A stretch of DNA of 64,000 bases from positions 186,001 to 250,000 of the forward strand of contig CBDANN010000006.1 in NCBI GenBank assembly GCA_965197635.1. Direction: 5' to 3'. Below the pieces are notes generated by a model that was given only the letters and a program-made list of their open reading frames with translations, did no database searches and was not told the DNA's origin. The stretch is from Bin87 sp965197635 (lineage in GTDB: Bacteria; Chloroflexota; Dehalococcoidia; Lucifugimonadales; UBA3495). Below, piece by piece: positions 35,398 to 43,615 of the stretch. Position 1 is the stretch's first letter; each line of letters starts with the position of its first letter. The translations under genes and the position numbers were made by a program.

Positions 35398-35416
35398 CCC
35401 CGTACTTGATACGGGG
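35398..35416. repeat. 19-bp palindrome, copy 2 (frameshifting IS630 transposase)
   Basis: Identical 19 bases and orientation to copy 1. Here about 32 bases separate the codons for RSS and YYLHRLG, which puts the two transposase halves out of frame. Confidence 0.85.
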
Positions 35417-35926
35417 TCAGGCAACTGCTCCGGCTCAGCGACAACCCGAAGTGTTCCTGCACAAACCGGCATACCACCTGCCAGTTCCAGTTGGACCGGT
35501 CGATGCCCGCTTGCGACGGCAATTCCCGCACCGCTGCCTTCAACTCGGCCTGCTGATCCCGGCTCAGCGCGGGGGAACCTCCCGACGGCTCAAAAGACCG
35601 CGCCTTCGGACCTCGCTCCGCGAACTCCCCGGTCCATTGGCCGATGGTGTGGGCATCCCGTTCCAACGCCCCAGCTACCGCCGCCGCGGTCCCACCCTGC
35701 GCCAGTAGCCGTACCACGTGCCACCTTTCCCGTTCCCGCGGCGTCGGCGCTCGGTATATCCGCCGCCGCACCTCCGCTTTGTCCATGCGCCACCGCTCCA
35801 GTAGGACTCCCGTCTCCATCATGCCCAACAGCAACCCCCACTCCGATTTCCTGATCCTTTCCGACCAACTCAACTACTGCCTATTCTACCCGACACCATT
35901 GCGGGTTTCATTTTGGCTTCGGTTTA

Positions 35927-36360
35927 GGATGAACCCAATCAAACAAAATGGGAGGAAGGTCTATCCCCGCGCGTGCGGCCCGCTGGTTCCCGTGCTGGGG
36001 TGGCACTGCTGGATGGAACCGGTTGGTTCCGGAATTGCTTGGGCGTGTTGTAGCGCTCGCTTCTGCGTGGAACGCTCTCGTTGCCGCCGTAGACGGCTTC
36101 GGGCGCGTTCTGCGGTTTCTCGGCTATCGAAGTGCCGCTCGACGCTGGGAGCGTCTCTGGGGGCGTGTATTGACCACCGGCCGTGTTGACGGCCTGTCGG
36201 CGTTTCCGACGACCGTGGTTCGCCCTGGACCGAACCCTCGCTTCGAGAGGCCAGGCATCACAGGGCACGCCCAACAGCGAGAGTAAAGCCGGTCAGTATT
36301 TCCGCTTGAACATCGCCAACGCAGTCTGGGGTCAGCATGGTTATCAATTCCTGAAGGACT
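35927..36360. other. Stretch without a confident gene; isolated type I-E-like repeat
   Basis: Between IS630 and the hydrolase gene. Open frames on both strands are Arg/Pro/Gly-rich shadows of GC-rich DNA and lack any family pattern. At 35958-35990 the bases CTATCCCCGCGCGTGCGG followed by CTGGTTCCC recall the reverse complement of type I-E CRISPR repeats. Only one copy exists, its 3' half is altered, and no cas gene is in the window, so this is not an array. Confidence 0.5.
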
Positions 36361-37173
36361 TCACTCGGTGGTTTCGCTTGTGTTCGCAATCGCTGCGCTC
36401 GGCCCGGCGTACCGGGCCATGAAGCCCCTGATGGCGTTGAAGTACTGTTGGAAGCCCACGTACATCAGGTCGTTGTGGCCCGCGCCCGGTATGATTTCCA
36501 GGTGCTTGTGGACGGTCTCCAGCTTGTTGAACATGTCCACCGCGTCGGCCAGCGGCGCCGATTCGTCCCACTGGCCGTGAATCACCAGCGCGGGGATGTT
36601 GATGGAATAGAACTTGGCCTGGTAGTCGTCTTCCAACGCCTGTATCACCTCCGGCTCCAGCCCCTGGGCGATCCGTCCCAGATTGGGTCGCCCGCTCTCG
36701 ATGATGACGCCGTTGATCCGGTCGCCGGCGGTTATGGCAAGTTCTCCGGCGGAGTGACGGCCCATGGAGCGCCCCATGACATACAGCGGGCCCGTGAACC
36801 GTAGTGCCCGCATCGTCTCCTGCAGCCAGTCCAGCACCTCGCGCGCGTCGGACAGTATGTTGTTGAAACTCGGCGACCCGCTCGACGCGCCGAAGCCCCG
36901 GTAGTCGGCGACGAAAAAATTCGCCCCGATGCTGTTGTAGTGCGGTGCGATGTCGTCGTAACGGGCCACATTCTCGCCGCCGCCGTAGAAAAACAGCACG
37001 GTGGGGTTTTCACGCCCCACCACGAAAAATCGGCACGACAGGGTGGCGCCGTCGGCGACGGTCACCCCGTAATCCACCGCGCCATCGGGCTGGTCGGTCC
37101 AGCCTCGCAATGGGCGAAAAGACTGGCCTGTCGTATCTGGGTTGTCCAGCACGGAGTAATCAACGGCAGTCAT
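36361..37173 (-). CDS. Alpha/beta hydrolase
   Basis: 270 residues. Single-domain serine hydrolase: VLFFYGGGENVARYDDIAPH is the oxyanion region, FVADYRGFGASSGSP follows, the nucleophile is in YVMGRSMGRHSA (G-x-S-x-G), the Asp is in IHGQWDESAP and the His in IPGAGHNDLMYVG. It resembles the BEM46/FrsA-like group. Soluble and without an export signal. GGGGGGAA precedes the ATG. It sits alone between mobile DNA on both sides; substrate unknown. Confidence 0.88.
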   Translation of the reverse strand: MTAVDYSVLDNPDTTGQSFRPLRGWTDQPDGAVDYGVTVADGATLSCRFFVVGRENPTVLFFYGGGENVARYDDIAPHYNSIGANFFVADYRGFGASSGSPSFNNILSDAREVLDWLQETMRALRFTGPLYVMGRSMGRHSAGELAITAGDRINGVIIESGRPNLGRIAQGLEPEVIQALEDDYQAKFYSINIPALVIHGQWDESAPLADAVDMFNKLETVHKHLEIIPGAGHNDLMYVGFQQYFNAIRGFMARYAGPSAAIANTSETTE

Positions 37174-37281
37174 GGCGGTTCCCCCCAGCGGTAATGGGCC
37201 GCATTATACTATGGCCGAGGGACCCGCTCGGGGATACCGTTGGATCCAGAGGTGAACGAAAGTGGCCACGATGGAGGAAGG

Positions 37282-37524
37282 ATGAACGGTTATCGTTGGA
37301 CAATAAGGATTGGTTTGGGCGGCTTGGGGTTCCTGGCCCTTTTGGCTGCGTTCGTCGCGGTTACAAGGATCTTCGGCGTGGCCATCGCCGGCGTGCGGCC
37401 AGAGGCGTGGGCGTTGACGGCCATGATGACCGCCCCATTCACGGTGGGCGCGGTGTCGCTGTCCACCTCGGTGGCAGCCCTTACCGAGACTTTGTTGCGC
37501 CGTCGCCGGTTGGTCGAGATCTGA
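37282..37524 (+). CDS. Small membrane protein, two transmembrane segments
   Basis: 80 residues from ATG 37282, with GGAGGAAGG immediately upstream, a strong ribosome site that decides the start. Two hydrophobic helices: IGLGGLGFLALLAAFVAV (about 9-27) and WALTAMMTAPFTVGAVSLS (about 39-58), then a basic end (LLRRRRLVEI). Not recognised. The left end of the IS66 relic lies 62 bases downstream. Confidence 0.6.
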   Translation: MNGYRWTIRIGLGGLGFLALLAAFVAVTRIFGVAIAGVRPEAWALTAMMTAPFTVGAVSLSTSVAALTETLLRRRRLVEI

Positions 37525-37586
37525 ACCACTCCGACGCTGTCCGCGGCATGAAGTCCCTGCTGAAATCTATAACGCTTGGTTTGGCA

Positions 37587-39007
37587 GTAACAGTTCAGAC
37601 TGGGGCGAGTAGGGGTTGGGAGCGGATGGAGTTTAGTGCTTGGTAGGGGTTGCGGCCGCGCAAGCGCCAGGTGCCGAACAGGGCAGCCAGAACGCTCTTG
37701 GTGTTGCTCCCCTCCGGTGAACGGGTCCCGCCGCTGATCTTCCGGCTTACCACCGTTGGCCGCCGGCTGCGCTCCGCCGCGTTGTTGTCCGCCTTAGCCC
37801 GGGGTTCGGCGACGAAGGTGAACAACTTCGGGAGGAAGCGTTCCACCCGCTGGCACCGCACGCTCCTGGGCGCATCGCTGCCCAGGGAAGGCTGGCAGAT
37901 GGACCATAGCCGCTGCTGGCACTGCTGTTGCAGCTTTACCCGCTGGGCCCGCTGCACCGTTGCCGGCAGTTCCGGGTCCGGGCCGGGATAGGCCTGGGCC
38001 TGGTCATACACCTCCCGCACCTGTTGGGCCCATTCGGCCACTCCCTGGTGTTGGGGGTATGGTTCCTTCAGCCGGTGGATATCCCGCAGCAGATGGGTCC
38101 AGCAGCTCTGATGCAGCCCTTGCTGCACGTTGTAAGCGCCGTAGCAGCGCTGACCAGCACGCCCTCAAACTCAGCTCCCAACACCTCCGCAACCACCTCC
38201 CGGCCCCGGCTGGGCCGGCGGAGGCAGCAGCGCGCCTCCGGAGCGCTGAAGCTCCAGAGATACCCGTTGTGGCCATCTTCCCGCCAGCCCGTCTCGTCCC
38301 CGTACACCACCGGACTGGCTCGAAGCTCTTCTTGCAGCCGGTGGCGCTCCCCCGGGCCGGGCCCGGCCGCTCCACGCACCATGGCCACCAGTTCCCCCAC
38401 GCTAAGCCCAGTCTGTAGCGCCACTTCAGGTAGCGTTGCATCACTCCATAGGGCAGCCGGCACTCCTCCCGGAGCACGCATACTTCCTGCTGAACTGAGA
38501 TGCCCACCCGTTGCCGCCCCACCACCAGGGCGCCCCAATCCGGTGCGGGGGACCACCGCTGCCCGCACTTCCGGCAAGTGCGCTCCAGCACCACGTGCTC
38601 AGTCACCCGCGCTCGCACCCGGGGTATGGATATCACCTGGCGGCTTCCGCGTACTCTCCCGCCCAACAGCAGTGTTCCGCAGTCCGGACAACTGGCCGTG
38701 GCGTGCTCCTCCCAGTGGGCGGGCTCCTCCCGCCGCCGGGCAAAGCCGTGGGCGCGCTTCTGGCGTTCCTGCTGAGGGCGGTCCGGCCGGTTGGCCTTGA
38801 CCCAGGAGGGCGGCTTCCGCTCCTTACCTCCCTCCGTTGGAGCCTTCTGCTGGCCTTCCAACTCAGAGATTCGTGTTTCCAGAACCTCAACATGGTCGAG
38901 AAGTTGACTAACCAACTGGACCAACCCCTCACGGGAGGCCCTGCCTATATTCACATCCCGGTCCATGCTTTTAGTCTACCCCTGATTTAGCCAGTCTGAA
39001 CAGTTAC
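37587..39007 (-). mobile_element. IS66-family relic (copy A)
   Basis: Terminal repeats GTAACAGTTCAGACTGG (37587-37603) and CCAGTCTGAACAGTTAC (38991-39007), inverted with one mismatch. About 1.42 kb. Left and right flanks (GTTTGGCA, GAATGAGG) show no 8-bp duplication, so the element or its flanks have been rearranged. The right end was later used as the ISAs1 target. Confidence 0.85.
37595..38966 (-). pseudogene. IS66-family transposase (copy A), two frameshifts
   Basis: Starts ATG 38966 with a coiled-coil leader (LVQLVSQLLDHVEVLETRIS), then the zinc-finger section CPDCGTLLLGG and CRKCGQRW. Frames change near 38420 and again near 38120. The DDE core is split: YGDETGWREDGHNGYLWSFS in one frame, then HLLRDIHRLKEPYP and ADNNAAERSRRPTVVSRKISGGTRS in another, ending QPLLAPV. 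It cannot make a working protein as read. Sequence is clearly diverged from copies B and C, although the ends are alike. Confidence 0.85.
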
Positions 39008-40075
39008 GAATGACAGGGCTTGTGCAAAGTCCGAATTACACGGATGTAATGAGTTTCAAGGCTTCGCTCCATTGGGCGGCATAGCGACGGCGTTGCTGTG
39101 GCACGTTGTTGACTCCCCGGCGCAGCAATAGGGCTAGGACCAGGTTGTTGATCGCCGCCATCATGCGTTGAGCGTGGCCCAGCCTCAGATGACACCAGTC
39201 CTCGCGCAGGGTCTCGTCACGCCGGTAATGCAGCCCGTTTTCGATGTTCCAGTGTCCCCGGACCATGGCCAGCAGCTGTTGCGGGTTGGCTTGCTCCGGC
39301 CCCAGGCTGGTTATCCCATAGACCGTATCGTGGGTTAGCTGTAACAGTTCAGACTTGGGGGGAAGTGAGCAGCTGACGACAGGCGGCGAGAGGATTTAAA
39401 CCTTGGGCGCGCCAGGTGCCGAAGATGGATGCCAGCGTCATCTTGCTCTCCGTGCCCTGCTCCGAGCGGGTGCCGCCGCTGACCTTGCGGCTGATGACCA
39501 GATGACGCAGGCTGCGCTCGGCGGGGTTGTTGTCCGATGGCACGTCTGGTTCGGCCACGAAGACGAAGAGTTCCTTGATGTGGCGCTCAATGCGCCGGCA
39601 CAGCTTGCCCTGGACGGCCGACGGCTCAGACAGGAAAGGGCGGCAGATGGCCAGCAGCTTCCGCTCCAAGGCCAGTTGAGCAGTGCGCCGTCGTCGTGCC
39701 TGAGGATGAGAGAAGGCTTTGGCTTCCTCGTAGAGTCGATGGACTGCCGCCGCCCAGCGGGCCAGCGGGGCATCTTTGAGGTAGCGGGCCCGCAGGTCGT
39801 GGATGTCCCGCAGCAGGTGCGCCCAGCACCGTTGCTTGGGGCCATCGTAATGGTGGTAGGCGGCGTAGAAATCGCTGACCAGTACTCCGGAGAATGCCTC
39901 GCCCAGCGCTTCATCCACCACCGCCTTGCCCCGACCCCGCCGCAGGAAGTAGCGCTCGGTGGGAGTGCTGAAAGTCCAGACGTAACCGTTGTTCCCATTT
40001 TGACGCCAGCCGGTTTCGTCGGCGTGGACCACTGGGCTGGCGCGGATGCGGTCCACCATTCCAGCCACCGCTGGT

Positions 40076-41507
40076 GTAACAGTTCAGAGTTGAGGGGAAG
40101 CGAGCAGTTGTTGGCAAGCGGAGAGAGGATTGAGACCTTGGGCTCGCCAGGTGCCGAAGATCGAGGCTAGGGTCATCTTGGTCTCGGTCCCCCGCTCCGA
40201 GCGGGTGCCACCACTGACCTTCCGGCTGATCACCACTGGGCGCAGGCTGCGCTCGGCGGCATTGTTGTCCGGTGGCACCTCCGGATGAGCCACGAAGACG
40301 AAGAGTTCCTTGATGTGGTTCTCCATGCGTCGGCACAGTTTGGCTTGTGCCGCCGACGGGTCATCCAAGAAGGGACGGCAGAGGGCCAAGAGGCGTCTTT
40401 CCAGGACCAGTTGGGCAGCGCGCCGCTGCTGCTCTGCCGGGTGGGTGAAGGCTTTGGCCTGGCAATAGAGTTGATGTATGGCATCGGCCCACTGGGACAA
40501 TCGGTGATCGTCAGGGTAGAGGACGCGGAGGTCGTGGATGTCCCGTAGCAGGTGGGCCCAGCAGCGTTGTTTGGGGCCGTCATAGTGGTGGTAGGCGGCG
40601 TAGAAGTCGCTGACCAGCACGCCAGCAAACTCATCGCCCAGCACTTCATCCACCACCGCCTTACCACGGTTCCGTCGCAGGAAGTACCGCAGGTCAGGGG
40701 TGCTGAAAGTCCACACGTAGCCGTTGTGTCCGTCCTCCCGCCAGCCGGTCTCGTCGGCGTGGACCACCGGACTGCCGCGGATCCGTTCCAGAATGCCCGC
40801 CAGTTCCCGCTGCGCTTGGCCCGCCACTTTGCGCGTGGCGTCCACGATGGCCCCCAGGCTGAGGTGCAGCCCATGTACCGTGTCCAGGTACCATTGGATG
40901 GTGCGGCAAGGCAGCCGAGCCTCCTCCCGGAGCGCGGCAATCAGGCTGACAACGTTCACCCCCAGACGCTGCTGGCCCAGCGCCGCGCCCTCCAGTTGCG
41001 CTGTGGGAGTACAGCCCCGTTGGCACCGGGGACAGGTGCGGGTGATGTAAACGTGCTCGGTAACCTGCACCGGCACCTGGGGCAGATCGATCACTTCCCG
41101 AGTACGCTGGGTCCAGCCGCCGGACAACTGGGTCCCGCAGTCGGGACACTGCTCCACCACATGCTCCACCCGCTGGGTGGGCGTCATGCGGGTCCGGGCG
41201 AAACCGTGGGGCCGCGGCTTGCGGGGCTGCTTGGGCTCGGCCGGTTTCCGGTCGGCTTTGGGCTTCAGGCCCGGCATCCGTCCGGAGCCTTTGGCTTTGG
41301 CCCGCCCTTCCGGCTGGGCGATCCGCTTCTCCAGCCGTTCGATGATGGCTTGCTGCCGGAGGATGATGTCGATCAGCACATCCCGGTCGGCGGTGGTGAG
41401 GTCGATTTCATGCTTCATGGACCCAACTTGACATAAACAGGCCAAAGGCCGCCAGCCATCGACAAACAACTTTTCAGCAATTCACCTCACCAACTCTGAA
41501 CAGTTAC
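40076..41507 (-). mobile_element. IS66-family element (copy C), innermost and intact
   Basis: Ends GTAACAGTTCAGAGTTG (40076-40092) and CAACTCTGAACAGTTAC (41491-41507), inverted with one mismatch. Flanked by CCGCTGGT at 40068-40075 and 41508-41515, a perfect 8-bp duplication. 1432 bp with one intact transposase gene. It is the youngest element in the stack. Confidence 0.95.
40084..41418 (-). CDS. IS66-family transposase (copy C), intact
   Basis: 444 residues from ATG 41418; the frame is open further up but the homologous start of copy B aligns here (HEIDLTTADRDVLIDIILRQ). Coiled coil IIERLEKRIAQPEG, then a Lys/Pro-rich linker, the zinc site CPDCGTQLSGGW with CPRCQRG, and the DDE domain: Asp in VHADETGWREDG, Asp in LVSDFYAAYHHYDGP, Glu in DNNAAERSLRPVVISRK. 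TKMTLASIFGTWRAQGLNP closes it. All catalytic residues are present. No separate TnpA or TnpB accessory genes, as in short single-gene IS66 relatives. Confidence 0.93.
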   Translation of the reverse strand: MKHEIDLTTADRDVLIDIILRQQAIIERLEKRIAQPEGRAKAKGSGRMPGLKPKADRKPAEPKQPRKPRPHGFARTRMTPTQRVEHVVEQCPDCGTQLSGGWTQRTREVIDLPQVPVQVTEHVYITRTCPRCQRGCTPTAQLEGAALGQQRLGVNVVSLIAALREEARLPCRTIQWYLDTVHGLHLSLGAIVDATRKVAGQAQRELAGILERIRGSPVVHADETGWREDGHNGYVWTFSTPDLRYFLRRNRGKAVVDEVLGDEFAGVLVSDFYAAYHHYDGPKQRCWAHLLRDIHDLRVLYPDDHRLSQWADAIHQLYCQAKAFTHPAEQQRRAAQLVLERRLLALCRPFLDDPSAAQAKLCRRMENHIKELFVFVAHPEVPPDNNAAERSLRPVVISRKVSGGTRSERGTETKMTLASIFGTWRAQGLNPLSACQQLLASPQL

Positions 41508-43174
41508 CCGCTGGTTGGGCCTGTTGCGCGGTCTGATGAATGGCGCTCACAATGGCCCCCACGCTGAGGCGCAGCTGATGGACGGTGCCCAGATACCACT
41601 GGATGCTGCGGATCGGCAGGCGCCCTTCTTCCCGTAGCGTGGCGATGCGGCTGATCAGGTTGACGCCCAGGCGTTGGCGCCCCAGTGCCACGCCGTCCAG
41701 TTGCGCGGTGGGCACTCGGCGCCGCCGACACACTGGGCAGGTCCTGGCGATGAAGACATGCTCGGTGACTTGCACCGGAACCACCGGCAACTCGATGACT
41801 TCCCGAGTGCGCTGGGTCCAGCCGCCGGACAGGTGGGCGCCGCAATCGGGACAGTTCTCCACCACGTGCTCCACCCGATGGGTCGGTGTCATGCGCGGGC
41901 GGGCGAAGCCGTGGCGTCGCTGCTTTCGGGGCTGCTGCTGCGCTGGGGGCTGGCGGCCCGATTTCGCCTTGAGGCCGGGCATTCGGGGCGGGCCGTCCGG
42001 TTTTCGCCTGGCCCTCCAGTTCGGCAATCCGCCGCTCCAACCGCTCAATCACCCGCTGCTGTTCCAAAACGGTGGCCTGCAGTTGGGCAATGATGGCGAT
42101 CAGGAAATCGCGGTCGGCGGTGGTCAGGTCACTCTCAGTATCCACTCCCTCTATATGACATAACGACTGCCACCCACGCCAGCGTTCGGAAACCCGGATC
42201 CGGCCAATTCACCTCACCAAGTCTGAACAGTTACGGTTAGCTCGCCCCGCTTGACGTGCTCGGTGCGCCGGTCCACGCGGAAAACCTGTTGCAGATAGGG
42301 CCAGTCCAAGTACTCATTCAGGCCAGCGCTGGCCCGCAGGTGGCGTTGCTCAATGCGACCGTGCCCTTTTTCCACCGTCCCCGCCTCCGGCACACTTTCC
42401 GGTTCGTTGGCAAAAAACGTGGCGATGTCGTCGTGCAGTTGGGGTTGGTTATCTTTCACTGGCCAAAGGTATTCTCCCCCGGCCGCCACCACTTGCGCCG
42501 AAAGGTCCCGCTGGGTCAGCATGGCGTCGCCGCTGACCACCTTGCCCCGCAAGTCGATAGCTTCCAGCAGCCGCGGGGCTGCCTTGATCTCATTTTCCTT
42601 GCCGTCCACCTCCACCTGGGCCAGCACTACTCCTTCGCCAGGGAGGTAGGCGGCCAGCAGATGCGTGCCCCGGGTCTGCCCCGCCGCGATGCTGCCCCGC
42701 AAGGTTTTGCCGTCTATGGTTACCTGAACCAACTGTCCATCGGTCCGGTTCTGGGCCAAGAATTCCCCCATCGTCCGCTCCAGCGCCTCAACCGACAGCG
42801 TTGCGCCCAGGACCCGGCTGTAAGTCGTGCGATGCGGCGCCTGGGGGCGCGGCAACCCCAAAGCTTGGGCCAGCGCTTCCTTGCGGTGCCACACCCATTC
42901 CGCAATGCCCGTCAGCCGGTCTTCCCCAGCCAGTTTGCCCAACAGGACAAATACCAGGATGTGAACCAGGCGGTAACGTACGCCACGTGGGTCGCGACGG
43001 TCTTCCAGGCGCGCCAGATAATCATACAGGCTACCCAGATCCACCAGGAACCCTGGAACCTTACCCTGATCCTCAGGACAGACAACATTGACATCAAACT
43101 CGGCTGGGCTACAATCCATGACGGCCTTCCTCCTTCAGATAGGTGCGTGTAATCCCTATGTCTATGAGAATGAG

Positions 43175-43256
43175 CAGGGCCTGTGCAAAGTCACCTCCGC
43201 TTGTCGAAGGATGTCAGGCTCACCATGAGCGGATCAAAAACTTTGCACAAGCCCTG
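43175..43256. repeat. 82-bp imperfect palindrome ending in ISAs1 end sequences
   Basis: CAGGGCCTGTGCAAAGT (43175-43191) faces ACTTTGCACAAGCCCTG (43240-43256), which is also the right end of ISAs1. Inside, TCCGCT (43196) and AGCGGA (43228) are also inverted. So the ISAs1 right end carries an additional inverted end copy, looking like a tiny MITE. Confidence 0.7.
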
Positions 43257-43275
43257 TTACGAATGAGGCCCAACC

Positions 43276-43304
43276 TTGACATATTCAGACCCGGCGCGTA
43301 GCAT
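43276..43304 (+). promoter_or_regulatory. Promoter of the SAM-cycle operon
   Basis: TTGACA at 43276-43281, 17-base spacer, TAGCAT at 43299-43304. Perfect -35, 4 of 6 in the -10. It lies 9 bases after the ISAs1 target duplication and about 35 bases before the riboswitch. Confidence 0.65.
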
Positions 43305-43340
43305 CATTAGCAGTTAAAAACTGGATACGCTGCTGGAACC

Positions 43341-43484
43341 CTTATCCAGACAGGCAGAGGGAACGGCCCTGTGAAGCCTGGCAACCTGTCTCGCTCACCC
43401 AGCGGGATGAGGTGCCAAATCCGGCGTCCCCACGGTTAGGCGCACCGCATGCGCTGGCCGTCGGCGCGACGCAAAGATGAGGGG
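43341..43484 (+). promoter_or_regulatory. SAM-I riboswitch (S-box)
   Basis: The conserved core is easy to read: CTTATCCAGACAGGCAGAGG then GAACGGCCCTGTGAAGCC, TGGCAACCTGTC, GGTGCCAAATCCGGC, and the closing strand GCAAAGATGAGG at 43471-43482. The order P1, P2 with its kink-turn, J2/3, P3 and P4 matches SAM-I. A long P3 arm lies between 43390 and 43465. A terminator hairpin follows at 43500. SAM binding should end transcription before mtnA. Confidence 0.95.
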
Positions 43485-43499
43485 AGGATTGTGTTTGAT

Positions 43500-43531
43500 G
43501 GCTCTCCCGGTACGGGTGAGCCTTTGTTTTT
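43500..43531 (+). terminator. Riboswitch-controlled terminator
   Basis: GGCTCTCCC-GGTAC-GGGTGAGCC (43500-43522) followed by TTTGTTTTT. About 16 bases after the riboswitch P1 strand and about 85 bases before mtnA, the expected expression platform of a transcriptional-off SAM-I switch. Confidence 0.88.
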
Positions 43532-43615
43532 GCCTCATCTTGGTCCGTACCAAAGATCCCACGCAGCGTTATCCCGACCATCCGCGCCAGCGGACTGCAC
43601 AACTGCGACTCATTT

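Larger units (their letters stand above)
34635..35783 (-). pseudogene. IS630-family transposase, split by a palindrome insertion
   Basis: The first part, from ATG 35783, is a helix-turn-helix domain (PTPRERERWHVVRLLAQGG, then IGQWTGEFAERGPKA and QVVCRFVQEHFGLSLSRSS). It goes out of frame at 35390-35420, where a palindrome interrupts SLSRSS-YYLHRLGFVLKRP. The second part is the DDE domain: AKIFFADEAHFPADADLRGKW with the first Asp, LTVIWDNAAAHRGD with the second, and PSYSPDFNSAEAIW with the Glu. Eight extra residues (PVSSTGQA) inside the third block come from a second copy of the palindrome. Confidence 0.85.
34635..35926 (-). mobile_element. IS630-family insertion sequence
   Basis: About 1.29 kb. 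Terminal inverted repeats match at 18 of 22 positions: AAACTGAAGCCAAGGTGAAATC on the left (34635-34656) and its counterpart on the right (35904-35925). It contains one broken transposase on the minus strand. The left end abuts the CaiB relic. IS630 elements duplicate a TA dinucleotide; a TA is at the right end (35926-35927) but none is clear on the left. Confidence 0.8.
39349..42145 (-). pseudogene. IS66 transposase of copy B, split by copy C and frameshifted
   Basis: The N-terminal part starts ATG 42145 (TESDLTTADRDFLIAIIAQL, coiled coil RVIERLERRIAELEGQ). A frameshift near 42010 moves it to PRMPGLKAKSGRQPPAQQ, then CPDCGAHLSGGW and CPVCRRRR. It ends at AQQAQPA where copy C enters at 41507. 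The C-terminal part resumes at 40075 with VAGMVDRIRASPVVHADETGW, LVSDFYAAYHHYDGP, DNNPAERSLRHLVISRKVSGG, stop 39349. Removing copy C restores QPAVAGMVDR exactly, so the indel at 42010 is a separate lesion. Confidence 0.9.
39341..42234 (-). mobile_element. IS66-family element (copy B), inserted in ISAs1 and itself interrupted
   Basis: Ends GTAACAGTTCAGACTTGG (39341) and CCAAGTCTGAACAGTTAC (to 42234), inverted with one mismatch. Flanked by GGTTAGCT at 39333-39340 and 42235-42242, an 8-bp duplication typical of IS66. About 1.45 kb once the inner copy C and its duplication are removed. Confidence 0.93.
39036..43119 (-). pseudogene. ISAs1-family transposase, split by IS66 insertion
   Basis: The N-terminal part is 43119-42235: LGSLYDYLARLEDRRDPRGVRY, VTIDGKTLRGSIAAGQTRG, VVSGDAMLTQRDLSAQVV and YLWPVKDNQPQL, all ISAs1 DDE blocks. 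It breaks off after HVKRGELT. The C-terminal part is 39340-39036 and resumes HDTVYGITSLGPEQ, then VRGHWNIENGLHYRRDETLRED with the last catalytic Glu. Removing the insert and one 8-bp duplicate restores one frame. The rest shows no other lesion, so it was probably functional when hit. Confidence 0.9.
39014..43256 (-). mobile_element. ISAs1-family element, interrupted by IS66 copies
   Basis: Ends CAGGGCTTGTGCAAAGT (39014-39030) and ACTTTGCACAAGCCCTG (43240-43256) are perfect 17-bp inverted repeats. Flanked by a 10-bp direct repeat TTACGAATGA at 39004-39013 and 43257-43266, the expected target duplication. Without the IS66 insertion and its duplication the element is about 1.34 kb. The left TTAC belongs to the end of IS66 copy A, so ISAs1 arrived after it. 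Confidence 0.9.

Noticed and set aside
35644..36286. Open frames rich in Arg, Pro and Cys between IS630 and the hydrolase
   Set aside because: They span the IS630 end and a GC-rich stretch, overlap each other and show no conserved blocks.
40552..41436. 294-codon open frame antisense to IS66 copy C
   Set aside because: Shadow of the intact transposase, biased composition only.
42256..43152. 298-codon open frame antisense to the ISAs1 transposase
   Set aside because: Mirror of a strongly supported transposase; no domain pattern.
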